A stretch of 51,459 nt of DNA, taken from assembly GCA_046160725.1 (NCBI GenBank), contig JBJXHB010000088.1, positions 1-51,459 on the forward strand, in the 5' to 3' direction. A model generated the notes under the pieces. It saw only the letters and a list, made by a program, of their open reading frames with translations. It ran no database searches and was not told where the DNA came from. The position numbers and the translations under genes were made by a program. The first letter of the stretch is position 1, and each line of letters starts with the position of its first letter. Below, in pieces: positions 16,344-24,575 of the stretch. This stretch comes from JBJXHB01 sp046160725. Lineage in GTDB: Bacteria > Pseudomonadota > Gammaproteobacteria > Burkholderiales > Burkholderiaceae_C.

Positions 16344-17215
16344 CCAGGCCCGCGACAGCCGCCGACGACCACCGACGCGCCCTTGGGCATGCCGCGTCCG
16401 GCAAGCCTGGGCGACCGCTGCTGCTGGTCGGCAGCGTGCGCCATGCCCGACAGGTGCCGACGGTGCATGCGTTTATCTATCGCAGCTGGTGCCTGCTGCT
16501 GCCCATGCGCGCGCTGCGGGAGCAGCCCTGCAACGCGCTGCACCGCAACCGGTTCGGGCGCCTGGCCTTCCATGACAGCGACCACGGCGACGGCGGCGGC
16601 GACGCCCTCGCCTGGATCGAGTCCTTGCTGCGGCAACATGGAGTCGTCGACGCCGACGGCGAGATCTGGCTGCAGACCTACCCGCGCCTGTACGGCATGG
16701 TGTTCAAGCCGGTCAGCTTCTGGTATTGCCTGCGGCAGGACGGCCGACCGGCCGCCATCGTCGCCGAGGTCAACAACACCTTTGGTTCACGGCACTGCTA
16801 TGTGCTGCGGGCTGGCGACCGGGACGAAGCGATGCGCTGGGGCATGCCGCTGCGGGCCGACAAGGCGCTGCAGGTGTCGCCGTTCTTCCAGGTCCGGGGC
16901 AGCTATGGCTTCCGCTTCCTGTTCGCTGGCGGCGACATCGCCACGCCCGGGCGTGCCGTCGCCCGGATCGACTATGACGACGGCGCTGGCGGCGGCCTGA
17001 CCACCAGCTTCAGCGGCCACCTGCTCCCGCTGCAGGCCGACGCGATGGCGGCGGCGCGCCGCCATGCACCGCTGCTGATGCCGCTGGTGGTGCTGCGCAT
17101 CCACTGGCAGGCCCTGCGCCTGCTGATCAAGCGTGTGCCGTTCTTCGGCCGCGACCCCAAGCCGGCCGCCACACCGACCTCGAACAACCCCGTCTCCGGA
17201 ACCCAGGCCCCATGA
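16340..17215 (+). CDS. DUF1365 family protein
   Basis: 291 residues; the start overlaps the previous stop by 4 nt. The family core is recognisable in GSVRHARQVPTVHAFIYRSW (about 31-50), HRNRFGRLAFHDSDHGDG, LQTYPRLYGMVFKPVSFWYC and VNNTFGSRHCYVL, ending with LLMPLVVLRIHWQALRLLIK near the C-terminus. DUF1365 has no established biochemical activity; it is a constant partner of the amine-oxidase-like flavoprotein and the CFA-synthase-like methyltransferase. The Pro/Thr-rich last 20 residues look disordered. A gap of 55 bases precedes the methyltransferase gene. Confidence 0.88.
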   Translation: MTRPATAADDHRRALGHAASGKPGRPLLLVGSVRHARQVPTVHAFIYRSWCLLLPMRALREQPCNALHRNRFGRLAFHDSDHGDGGGDALAWIESLLRQHGVVDADGEIWLQTYPRLYGMVFKPVSFWYCLRQDGRPAAIVAEVNNTFGSRHCYVLRAGDRDEAMRWGMPLRADKALQVSPFFQVRGSYGFRFLFAGGDIATPGRAVARIDYDDGAGGGLTTSFSGHLLPLQADAMAAARRHAPLLMPLVVLRIHWQALRLLIKRVPFFGRDPKPAATPTSNNPVSGTQAP

Positions 17216-17270
17216 GCCCGCCGGGCCGCCCCAAGGGCGAATTCCGGAGTGCGCAGCACGAAGGTACCCA

Positions 17271-18548
17271 ATGAGCGCTTCCGCCTCCTCCGCATGCAAG
17301 CTCAAACTGCCGGGCCAGCCTGCCGGCGGCACCGCCCAGGCCAGGCCGCTGACCGTGCAGGTCGGGCCGGCAGACGCGCCGCGGCTGGCGCGCGCGGCAC
17401 TGCGACTGTTGCAGCACCTGCACCACGGCGCACTGGATCTGACCTTGCCGGGCGGACAGACCCAACGCTGCGGTCACGGCGACCCCGTCGCCGCGGCAAC
17501 GATCCACGACTGGCGCGTGTTTGGCATGGCGGCACGGTCCGGCGACATCGGCTTTGCCGAGGCCTTTCGCGATGGCCTGTGGGACAGCCCGGATCCAGCC
17601 GCCGTGCTGCGACTGTTTGCCGCCAACCGGGAGGGCCTGGAGGCCCTGGTCTATGGCCGGTGGTGGGGCACGCTGCTGCAGCGCGCACAGCACTGGCTGA
17701 ACCGCAACACCCGCGCCGGCAGCCGCCGCAACATTGCGGCGCACTACGACCTGGGCAACCCGTTCTACCGCCTGTGGCTGGACCCGACGATGAATTACTC
17801 GGCCGCCCTGTTCGAGCGCGGCCACGGCGGCGACCTGGCGGCGGCGCAGCGCGCCAAGATGGTCCGCGCCCTGCGCCAGTGCGGCATCCGCCATGGCCAG
17901 CGGCTGCTGGAGGTCGGCATCGGTTGGGGCAGCCTGGCCGAGACCGCGGCCGGCCGCTTCGGCGCACGGGTCACCGGCGTGACGCTCAGCAAGGAGCAAC
18001 TGGCCGAGGCGCGCGCCCGCCTGCATCAGGCGGGCCTGGACGGGCATGCCGACCTGCGCCTGCAGGACTATCGCGACATCGGCGACGAACCGTTCGACGC
18101 CATCGTCTCGATCGAGATGTTCGAGGCCGTCGGTCGCCAATGGTGGCCCGACTACTTCCGCATGCTTCGCAGCAAGCTCAAGCCTGGCGGGCGGGCATGC
18201 ATCCAGAGCATCGTGATCCGCGACGACCTGTTCGAGCGTTACGCCGCCGGCACCGACTTCATCCAGCAGTACATTTTTCCGGGTGGCTTGCTGCCGAGCA
18301 CGCAGGTCTTCGAGGCACAGGCCGCGTCGGCGGGGCTCAAGGTCGTCGACCGGTTCGGCTTCGGTCGCGACTATGCGGAGACGCTGCGCCGCTGGCGGAC
18401 CAGCTTCACGCAGCACTCAGATGCGGTCCGGGGCCAGGGTTTCGACGCGTCGTTCGTCCGGCTCTGGACGTTCTACCTGGCCTATTGCGAGGCGGCCTTT
18501 GACGCCGGCAATACCGATGTCGTGCAGTTCACGCTCGAGCATGCCTGA
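17271..18548 (+). CDS. Cyclopropane-fatty-acid-synthase-like SAM methyltransferase with altered active site
   Basis: 425 residues from ATG 17271 with AAGG upstream. The C-terminal two thirds carry the Mycolic_acid_cyclopropane_synthase fold: RRNIAAHYDLGNPFYRLWLD, SAM loop LLEVGIGWGSLAETAA, VTLSKEQLAEARARL, SIEMFEAVGRQWWPDYF and FGRDYAETLRRW. It methylates unsaturated acyl chains of membrane phospholipids using SAM. Compared by eye with E. coli Cfa, the Cys of the YSCAY motif is Ala178 (YSAALF) and the HTI His is Gln312 (IQSIVI), while the Glu and the FGxDY Tyr are kept. Those two residues help hold the catalytic bicarbonate in true cyclopropane synthases, so the product may instead be a methylated olefin or a furan-fatty-acid precursor. 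It overlaps the next gene by 8 nt. Confidence 0.85.
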   Translation: MSASASSACKLKLPGQPAGGTAQARPLTVQVGPADAPRLARAALRLLQHLHHGALDLTLPGGQTQRCGHGDPVAAATIHDWRVFGMAARSGDIGFAEAFRDGLWDSPDPAAVLRLFAANREGLEALVYGRWWGTLLQRAQHWLNRNTRAGSRRNIAAHYDLGNPFYRLWLDPTMNYSAALFERGHGGDLAAAQRAKMVRALRQCGIRHGQRLLEVGIGWGSLAETAAGRFGARVTGVTLSKEQLAEARARLHQAGLDGHADLRLQDYRDIGDEPFDAIVSIEMFEAVGRQWWPDYFRMLRSKLKPGGRACIQSIVIRDDLFERYAAGTDFIQQYIFPGGLLPSTQVFEAQAASAGLKVVDRFGFGRDYAETLRRWRTSFTQHSDAVRGQGFDASFVRLWTFYLAYCEAAFDAGNTDVVQFTLEHA

Positions 18549-19119
18549 TCGGGCCGCACGTCGGGCATGGCTGCTGTGGGCGGGCGCCGCTGGCATTGCA
18601 GGCGCCCTGCCCGCGGCTGCCGCAGCGCCATTCCTGTCGGCACTGCCGACGCCATGGAGCACCGACCTGCCGCCTCTTCGGCTGGTCGGCAAAGGGCGCC
18701 TGACCTGGATGGGGTTGCACGTCTACGACGCTAGGCTCTGGCTGCCAGGGCCACCCTCTCCGGTTAATGCCACACAGCCAGCGCCGCCATTGGCCCTGGA
18801 GCTGCAATACGCCCGCGCCCTCAGTGGCCAGCGCATCGCCGAACGCTCGCTTGATGAGATGCGCCGCCAAGGGGCCTTGTCATCCGAGGTTGCCCACGCC
18901 TGGCTGGCACACATGCGCGCGGTGTTTCCCGACGTCGTCGCGGGCGACCGCCTGTGCGGCGTACAGCGTTCCGACGGCGCGACCCTGTTTCTGCACAACG
19001 ACAACGCCAAGGGCGACGTCACCGACCCGGCGTTCGGCGCGCGGTTCTTCGGCATCTGGCTGTCGGCGCAGACATCGCAGCCGGGGCTGCGACGCCAGTT
19101 GCTGGGCCTGCCGGCATGA
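18541..19119 (+). CDS. Chalcone-isomerase-like exported protein
   Basis: 192 residues. A Tat- or Sec-like N-terminus (RAARRAWLLWAGAAGIAGAL, then PAAAAA) precedes a domain with the chalcone_isomerase_like pattern: LRLVGKGRLTWMGLHVYDAR, LALELQYARALSGQRIAERS, VFPDVVAGDRLCGVQRSDG and FGARFFGIWLS. Bacterial members are not known to isomerise chalcone; the fold also occurs in fatty-acid-binding proteins, which fits a lipid cluster. It overlaps the methyltransferase gene at its start and the MFS gene at its stop (ATGA at 19116-19119). Export is inferred from the N-terminus. Confidence 0.82.
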   Translation: MPDRAARRAWLLWAGAAGIAGALPAAAAAPFLSALPTPWSTDLPPLRLVGKGRLTWMGLHVYDARLWLPGPPSPVNATQPAPPLALELQYARALSGQRIAERSLDEMRRQGALSSEVAHAWLAHMRAVFPDVVAGDRLCGVQRSDGATLFLHNDNAKGDVTDPAFGARFFGIWLSAQTSQPGLRRQLLGLPA

Positions 19120-20402
19120 CATCGACAACCCTGCCCACGGCCGTGACGCTCGCGGGGCCGTCCGCGGCGTTGTGGCGCTATGGGCTTCTGGGGGCGCCGC
19201 TGGCCTTCGTGGCGCTGCCTCTATATGTGACGCTACCGCGCCACTATGCCGAGCACTTCGGCCTGTCATTGGCGACGATCGGGACCTTGTTGCTGGTGGT
19301 GCGCGGTCTGGATGCCTTGGTCGATCCCTGGCTGGGCCGGCTGGCAGATCGTTGGCTGGACCATTCCAGCCGTCGCGCCTTGCTGGCCGGCGCGGCGTCG
19401 GCCGTGCTGCTGGCCAGCGGCTTCGTCGCGCTGTTCCATCCGCCGTGGCGCGAGACCGGGCTGTTGCTGACTTGGTGCGCCCTGTCCCTGGTGCTCACCT
19501 ACCTGGGCTACAGCCTGCTGAGCCTGCTGCACCAGGCCTGGGGCAGCCGCATGGGCGGCGACGCCGGCCGACGCGCCGCCGTGACGGGATGGCGAGAGGC
19601 TGCGGCCCTGACCGGCGTGTTGGTGGCCAGCGTCCTGCTGTCGTTGGCCGGCATGACTACCACGGCTGCGGTACTGGCGGTCGCGCTGGCCGCCGGGCTG
19701 TTTGCCCTGGCCAGCGGTCCGAGCGCCGCCCAGAGAGGCTTGGCCCGGACAACCCCGGACATGGACACCTGGATGCCTTGGCGCCAGCCGGCATTCCGCG
19801 CTCTGCTGCTGTGCTACCTGGTCAACGGCATCGCGTCGGCGATCCCGGCCACCCTGGTGTTGTTCTTCATCCGCGACCGGCTCCAGGCGCCGCAATGGGA
19901 GGCCGCCTTCCTGGGCGCCTACTTCGCCGCGGCGGCGCTGTCCATGCCGCTGTGGCTGATCTTGATCCGCCGCATTGGCCTGACCCGCACCTGGCTGGCC
20001 GGCATGCTGCTGGCGGTCGCCACCTTTGTCGGCGCGGCCAGTTTGGGTGCCGGCGATGTGCTGCCCTTCCTGGCCGTTTGTCTGGGCAGCGGCCTGGCTC
20101 TGGGCGCTGACCTCGCGGTGCCGGGGGCCCTGCTCACCGGCATCGTCCACCGCAACGGCCATGGCGCCCGGCACGAGGGTCTGTACCTGGGTTGGTGGAA
20201 CGCGGCCGGCAAGCTCAACCTGGCGCTGGCCGCCGGCGTCGCATTGCCGGCGCTCCAGCTTCTCGGGTATCAGGCTGACACAGCCGACAACGAACCGTTT
20301 TCAGCCCTGGTGCTGATCTACGCGGTGTTGCCATGCGCATTGAAGCTGATGGCCGCGATGTTCCTCTGGCGAGCGCGCAGCGCCTTGGCAGAGGACGCTT
20401 GA
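19116..20402 (+). CDS. MFS transporter of the GPH (glycoside/cation symporter) family
   Basis: 428 residues with about 12 hydrophobic segments. LLLVVRGLDALVDPWLGRLA (about 58-77) is the typical GPH/MFS_2 signature with the D-x-x-x-D-P loop; later GLYLGWWNAAGKLNLALAAG matches the GPH C-half motif. GPH proteins usually import sugars with cations, but members in this type of cluster lack a defined substrate; a lipid or lipid-precursor role is speculation. The 4-nt overlap with the upstream gene and the 30-nt gap to the SDR gene support one operon. Confidence 0.85.
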   Translation: MTSTTLPTAVTLAGPSAALWRYGLLGAPLAFVALPLYVTLPRHYAEHFGLSLATIGTLLLVVRGLDALVDPWLGRLADRWLDHSSRRALLAGAASAVLLASGFVALFHPPWRETGLLLTWCALSLVLTYLGYSLLSLLHQAWGSRMGGDAGRRAAVTGWREAAALTGVLVASVLLSLAGMTTTAAVLAVALAAGLFALASGPSAAQRGLARTTPDMDTWMPWRQPAFRALLLCYLVNGIASAIPATLVLFFIRDRLQAPQWEAAFLGAYFAAAALSMPLWLILIRRIGLTRTWLAGMLLAVATFVGAASLGAGDVLPFLAVCLGSGLALGADLAVPGALLTGIVHRNGHGARHEGLYLGWWNAAGKLNLALAAGVALPALQLLGYQADTADNEPFSALVLIYAVLPCALKLMAAMFLWRARSALAEDA

Positions 20403-20432
20403 CCGGCGCTACCGGATGATCGAGACCAACCC

Positions 20433-21218
20433 ATGCCCTTGAACGAACCCATTGCCGACTGGCGAGGCCAGGTGGTCTGGCTGGTCGGCGCCTCCAGCGG
20501 CATTGGCCATGCCACCGCGTCGGCGTTGCACGCGCTGGGTGCGCAGGTCATTGTTTCGGCCCGCGGCATCGCAGCGCTGGACGCCTTTCGTGCCGCGCAT
20601 CCCGGCAGCCTGTCCCTGCCGCTGGACGTGACCGACAGCGGTGCCATGCGCCTGGCCGCGCAGGAGGCCATCGGCTTGCGCGGTCGCATCGACCTGGCCG
20701 TGTACTGTGCGGCCCACTATCGGGAGATGGGTGTCGACGACTTCGACCTGGACGATGCACTTCGCCATCAGGAAGTCAATGTCGGCGGCGCCTTGCGCAT
20801 GATCGACGCCGTGCTGCCGCAACTGCTGGCCCAGGCCCGGCAGGGCACGCGGGCCCACCTGAGCCTGATTGCCAGCGTGGCCGGCTACCGGGGCCTGCCG
20901 CGGGCGCTGGCCTACGGACCGACCAAGGCGGCCCTGATCAACCTGGCCGAGGTCCTGTACATGGACCTGGCACCACGGGGCGTGGCCGTTTCGCTGGTCA
21001 ACCCCGGCTTTGTCCGCACCCCGCTGACCGCGGGGAATGACTTCCACATGCCCGCTCTGCTGAGCCCCGAGCAGGCGGCGCAAGCCCTGCTGGCGGGCTG
21101 GTCCCGTGGCGACTTCGAGATCCATTTCCCCCGACGCTTCACGATGGCCATGAAGGCGCTGCGCTCATTGCCGGCTGGGCTGTACTTCCGCGCGGTCCGC
21201 CGCTTTGTCGGGGCATGA
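20433..21218 (+). CDS. Short-chain dehydrogenase/reductase (SDR)
   Basis: 261 residues with the cofactor loop VWLVGASSGIGHATASALHA (about 12-31), VYCAAHYREMG, and the active-site YGPTK (Tyr161, Lys165) preceded by SLIASVAGYRG with the catalytic Ser. SDR enzymes oxidise alcohols or reduce ketones using NAD(P)H. The RhlG/FabG-like size and the context suggest action on an acyl or lipid intermediate; the substrate is not determinable. It is followed within 70 bases by the NTF2-like gene. Confidence 0.9.
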   Translation: MPLNEPIADWRGQVVWLVGASSGIGHATASALHALGAQVIVSARGIAALDAFRAAHPGSLSLPLDVTDSGAMRLAAQEAIGLRGRIDLAVYCAAHYREMGVDDFDLDDALRHQEVNVGGALRMIDAVLPQLLAQARQGTRAHLSLIASVAGYRGLPRALAYGPTKAALINLAEVLYMDLAPRGVAVSLVNPGFVRTPLTAGNDFHMPALLSPEQAAQALLAGWSRGDFEIHFPRRFTMAMKALRSLPAGLYFRAVRRFVGA

Positions 21219-21288
21219 CCGTGATGTGTCGCCCGTCGCATCGGCCGGCTGGCGTACCCAGAGCGCCCCATTTCTCGTCAGGACACCC

Positions 21289-21786
21289 ATGACGTCACTG
21301 GATGTGCGCAATCGGGCCGCGGCCGTCGCGGCGTTCTATGGCGCCATGAAGCCAGCCGATCTGTCACGCCTGGGCGACTGGTATGCCGACGACGCCCGCT
21401 TCGTCGATCCGTTCAACGACCTGCGCGGGCGGGCGGGTATCCATGCCGTGCTGGACCACATGTTCCAGACACTGGATCAACCCCGGTTCGAGGTCCTGGC
21501 GTTGACGGCCGACGGCGACACGGCTTGGCTGACCTGGGATTTCCATTTCCGGCGCCGGGGCAGCACCCGACCCTGGCGCATCCACGGCGCCAGCCGGCTG
21601 CGGTTTGCGCCGGACGGGCGCGTTGCCGAGCACATCGACTACTGGGACGCGGCCGCTCAGCTGTACGAGCGGCTGCCGCTGCTGGGGCCGCTGCTGCGGT
21701 TTCTGCGCCGAAAACTGGCGACGCCGCTGCCGTCAGCCGCAGCCACCAGGGCCGCGGCACAAGACCGGCCGGACCCTCAGCGCTGA
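21289..21786 (+). CDS. NTF2/SnoaL-like small protein, last gene of the lipid operon
   Basis: 165 residues; the start is ATG 21289 because the residues before it look non-coding. The SnoaL-like cone fold is indicated by VAAFYGAMKPADLSRLGDWY, DDARFVDPFNDLRGRAGIHA (about 28-47) and the C-terminal strand GRVAEHIDYWDAAAQLYERL. Such proteins act as isomerases, hydratases or binding proteins; the activity here is unknown. Its 3' end overlaps the convergent TonB-C-like gene by 10 bp. Confidence 0.85.
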   Translation: MTSLDVRNRAAAVAAFYGAMKPADLSRLGDWYADDARFVDPFNDLRGRAGIHAVLDHMFQTLDQPRFEVLALTADGDTAWLTWDFHFRRRGSTRPWRIHGASRLRFAPDGRVAEHIDYWDAAAQLYERLPLLGPLLRFLRRKLATPLPSAAATRAAAQDRPDPQR

Positions 21787-22241
21787 CCTTCGGTCAGCGT
21801 GTCGAGCTGGAACTGACCACCCTTGTCCACCAGCCAGATGTCCTTGTAGGTGGCGCGGCCCATCTTGGCCGGCACCGGGAAGGGCCCGGACCGCTGGATC
21901 ATCTGGACGATCCAGGGGCCGACCTCGGCGGCCGCGGGCGGGCGCAGCACCCGCACCTCGAGCACCTTGCCTTCGGCATCCACGTCGGTTTCAACAATGG
22001 CCACGCCGTACAGCAGCGGCGGCAACCGGCCCTTGTAGATCCGGTTCGGATAGCTGGCGTAGACATGGCGCGCCGCGTCGATGCGGTACTCGACGTCCGA
22101 CCCCGCCTCCGATGTCTTGCCCGCAGGGGGAACCGGTGCCGGCAGTTGCGCGAACTGCGCCCAGACTGGACCCACCCACGCCGCCATGCACAAGGCCGCC
22201 GCGGCGACTGCCAGACCCAGACCTCCTGATAACCGCCTCAT
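21777..22241 (-). CDS. Periplasmic TonB-C-terminal-domain-like protein
   Basis: 154 residues. A signal peptide (MRRLSGGLGLAVAAAALCMA, cleavage probably after PVWA) leads to a domain resembling the TonB C-terminal fold: YASYPNRIYKGRLPPLLYGV followed by AIVETDVDAEGKVLEVRVLR (about 62-101). Unlike true TonB it has no N-terminal membrane anchor and no Pro-rich spacer, so it is unlikely to transduce energy alone. No TonB-dependent receptor is near; exbB/exbD lie about 7 kb away. It is convergent with the lipid operon. The fold is moderately sure; the role is unknown. Confidence 0.65.
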   Translation of the reverse strand: MRRLSGGLGLAVAAAALCMAAWVGPVWAQFAQLPAPVPPAGKTSEAGSDVEYRIDAARHVYASYPNRIYKGRLPPLLYGVAIVETDVDAEGKVLEVRVLRPPAAAEVGPWIVQMIQRSGPFPVPAKMGRATYKDIWLVDKGGQFQLDTLTEGQR

Positions 22242-22365
22242 AGCTGCTTCCTTGTAACCCCGATCGTGCCGCCACTGCGGCGGCGGCGCAAGCCGCGGGT
22301 TCCCCTGAGCGACGTAAGGAGTGTGACGCCTGCCACTGGCTGCGCCGCGGCATCGGACCCATGAC

Positions 22366-23337
22366 TCACCGCAGCCACCCCTTGCGCCGGAAGTAAAGGA
22401 ACGGCGCCGCCACCGACGCCAGCATCAGGGCCAGGGCGAGCGGGTAGCCCCAAGGCTGGTCCAGTTCCGGCATGTGACGAAAGTTCATGCCATAGATGCT
22501 GGCGATCAGCGTTGGCGGCAGCATCGCAACGCTGGCCACCGAGAAGATCTTGATGATCTTGTTCTGGTTGATGTTGATGAAGCCGACGACCGCATCCATC
22601 AGGACGTTGATCTTGTCGAACAGAAAGGCGGTGTGGCTGTCCAGCGAATCGATGTCACGCAGGATCTGCCGGCCTTCCTCGAACTGCTCGGCATTGAGCA
22701 TGCGGCTGCGCATCATGAAACTCAGCGCCCGGCGGGTGTCCATCACGTTTCGGCGGATGCGGCCGTTCAGGTCCTCCTCCTGCGCGATCGCGGACAGGGC
22801 CTGTGCCGCCGCCTGGTCGTCCACGTCCTGCCGCAGCACGCCGGCGCTCACCAGCTCCAGCCGGTCGTAGATGCCCTCCAGCGTGTCGGCGCTGTACTCG
22901 GCGTCGGCGTCATAGAGCTTGAGCAGCACATCCTTGGCGTCCTCGATCAGCGCCGGGATGCGGCGCGCGCGCAGCCGCAGCAGGCGGAACACCGGCAGGT
23001 CCTCGTCATGGACCGAGAACAACACGCCATTCTTCAGGATGAAGGCCACGCGGACATTGCGCCCCGGCTGCCCCGGCGCGTCGCCCTCGATCAGGAAGTC
23101 GGACCGGATGTGCAGCTCGCCGTTGTCCTCCTCGTAGAAGCGCGCCGACTCCTCGAGGTCTTCATCGACGATGTCCTCCGGCAGGGCCAGCCCGAACCGG
23201 TCGGCCATCCAGGACTTCTCCTGCGGGGTCGGCTGCTCGAGGTCCACCCAGACCGGCGCCAAAACGGCCAGCGCAGAGGCCTCGGACACCTCCTCCTGGA
23301 CCAGCCGGCCATGGGCCAGCGTGAAGACGTTGAGCAT
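22366..23337 (-). CDS. corA: CorA-family magnesium/cobalt transporter
   Basis: 323 residues from ATG 23337, with GGAG seven bases upstream. A long cytosolic domain (about 1-260, with long helices such as AQALSAIAQEEDLNGRIRR) is followed by two C-terminal membrane helices. The first ends in the signature YGMNF (Tyr282; GMN 283-285), the ion-selectivity motif, then HMPELDQPWG; the C-terminus is RRKGWLR. It forms a pentameric inner-membrane channel for Mg2+. It is divergent from rfbD across a 270-bp gap. Confidence 0.94.
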   Translation of the reverse strand: MLNVFTLAHGRLVQEEVSEASALAVLAPVWVDLEQPTPQEKSWMADRFGLALPEDIVDEDLEESARFYEEDNGELHIRSDFLIEGDAPGQPGRNVRVAFILKNGVLFSVHDEDLPVFRLLRLRARRIPALIEDAKDVLLKLYDADAEYSADTLEGIYDRLELVSAGVLRQDVDDQAAAQALSAIAQEEDLNGRIRRNVMDTRRALSFMMRSRMLNAEQFEEGRQILRDIDSLDSHTAFLFDKINVLMDAVVGFININQNKIIKIFSVASVAMLPPTLIASIYGMNFRHMPELDQPWGYPLALALMLASVAAPFLYFRRKGWLR

Positions 23338-23607
23338 CGGGTTCTCCGGCAACGTGCCGCCGCAGCAGCGGCACCGGGTGTCATGGGCGGCCGAGCCCTG
23401 CACCCGGGCGACGCTGACCTGTGGCAGCGGCGCGCCCGGCGTCGGGCTCAGCGTCTAGGGTGTGAGGGCTCCAAGGAAGTCGGGCTCCGCGGATGAGGCG
23501 CCGGATTATCCATGCCGAACCCGGCAACAGTCGTGCGGTCGACCCTGTCCGCCGTGGCTTGGTTACCATGCCCGCATGTCGCCCCGGCCGTTGACGAGCA
23601 CAACCGC

Positions 23608-24519
23608 ATGAGGCTGTTGGTGCTGGGCAGCCAAGGCCAGGTCGGGCGTTCATTGCAGCGGGCGCTCGTGCCGCTTGGTACCGTCACCGGCGCCGACGCC
23701 GATGGCGCCGCCGAGCATGCCTTGGACCTGACGGATGCAACAGCCTTGTCGGCTCTGCTGGGCACGGCGCGCCCCGACGTGATCGTCAATGCGGCGGCCT
23801 ACACCGCCGTGGACCGGGCCGAGTCGGACCCCGAAGGCGCACGCGCCGTCAATGCAGAGCTTCCGGCCGTCCTGGCACGCCATGCCGTGGGCAGCGGTGC
23901 GCTGCTGGTGCACTACGGTACCGACTATGTGTTCGACGGCAGCGGACATTCGCCACGCGACGAGGGCGCGGCCACCCAACCGCTCAGCGTTTACGGTCGC
24001 ACCAAGCGGGATGGCGAAGAGGCCATTGCCGCCAGCGGGTGCCGCCACCTCATCCTGCGGACCAGCTGGGTCTACAGCGCGCATGGGCAGAACTTTCCGC
24101 GCACCATCCTTCGGCTGGCGCGTGAGCGCGACCGGTTGCGCGTGGTGGCCGACCAGGTCGGCGCGCCCACCGACGCCGAGCTGCTGGCCGACATGACTGC
24201 ATATGCCATTCCGTCCGCGCTCGCGCGCCCGCCCTGCAGGGGCCTATGGCATGTGGCCGCGGCAGGCGAGGTCAGCTGGCACGGTCTGGCCGTGCACGTG
24301 CTGCGACGCGCCCAGGCGCTGGGCATGCCACTGAAGGCCGGGCCCGATGCGGTGGATGGGGTATCAAGTGCGGACTATCCCGTGGCGGCGCGACGGCCCC
24401 TGAACTCGCGGCTGGACTGCCGCCGGTTCGAGCAGGCCTTTGGCATCGCGCTGCCGCCCTGGCAGGCCGGCATTGATCGCCTGGTGGCGGCTTGGGCCAG
24501 CGAGCGCCACGGCCCCTGA
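23608..24519 (+). CDS. rfbD: dTDP-4-dehydrorhamnose reductase
   Basis: 303 residues from ATG 23608. It has the NADPH loop LLVLGSQGQVGRSL (about 3-16), VIVNAAAYTAVDRAE (about 59-73), the SDR-type YGRTK active site (SVYGRTKRDGEEA), HYGTDYVFDG, and LRTSWVYSAHGQNFPRTILR. It makes the last step to dTDP-L-rhamnose for O-antigen or other rhamnose glycans. It sits with rfbC, but rfbB and rfbA are not in the window. Confidence 0.95.
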   Translation: MRLLVLGSQGQVGRSLQRALVPLGTVTGADADGAAEHALDLTDATALSALLGTARPDVIVNAAAYTAVDRAESDPEGARAVNAELPAVLARHAVGSGALLVHYGTDYVFDGSGHSPRDEGAATQPLSVYGRTKRDGEEAIAASGCRHLILRTSWVYSAHGQNFPRTILRLARERDRLRVVADQVGAPTDAELLADMTAYAIPSALARPPCRGLWHVAAAGEVSWHGLAVHVLRRAQALGMPLKAGPDAVDGVSSADYPVAARRPLNSRLDCRRFEQAFGIALPPWQAGIDRLVAAWASERHGP

Positions 24520-24575
24520 TGCATGGCCTCGAAACCACGCCGCCCGACCCCCATGATTCTCGCCGGAACCAGCCG

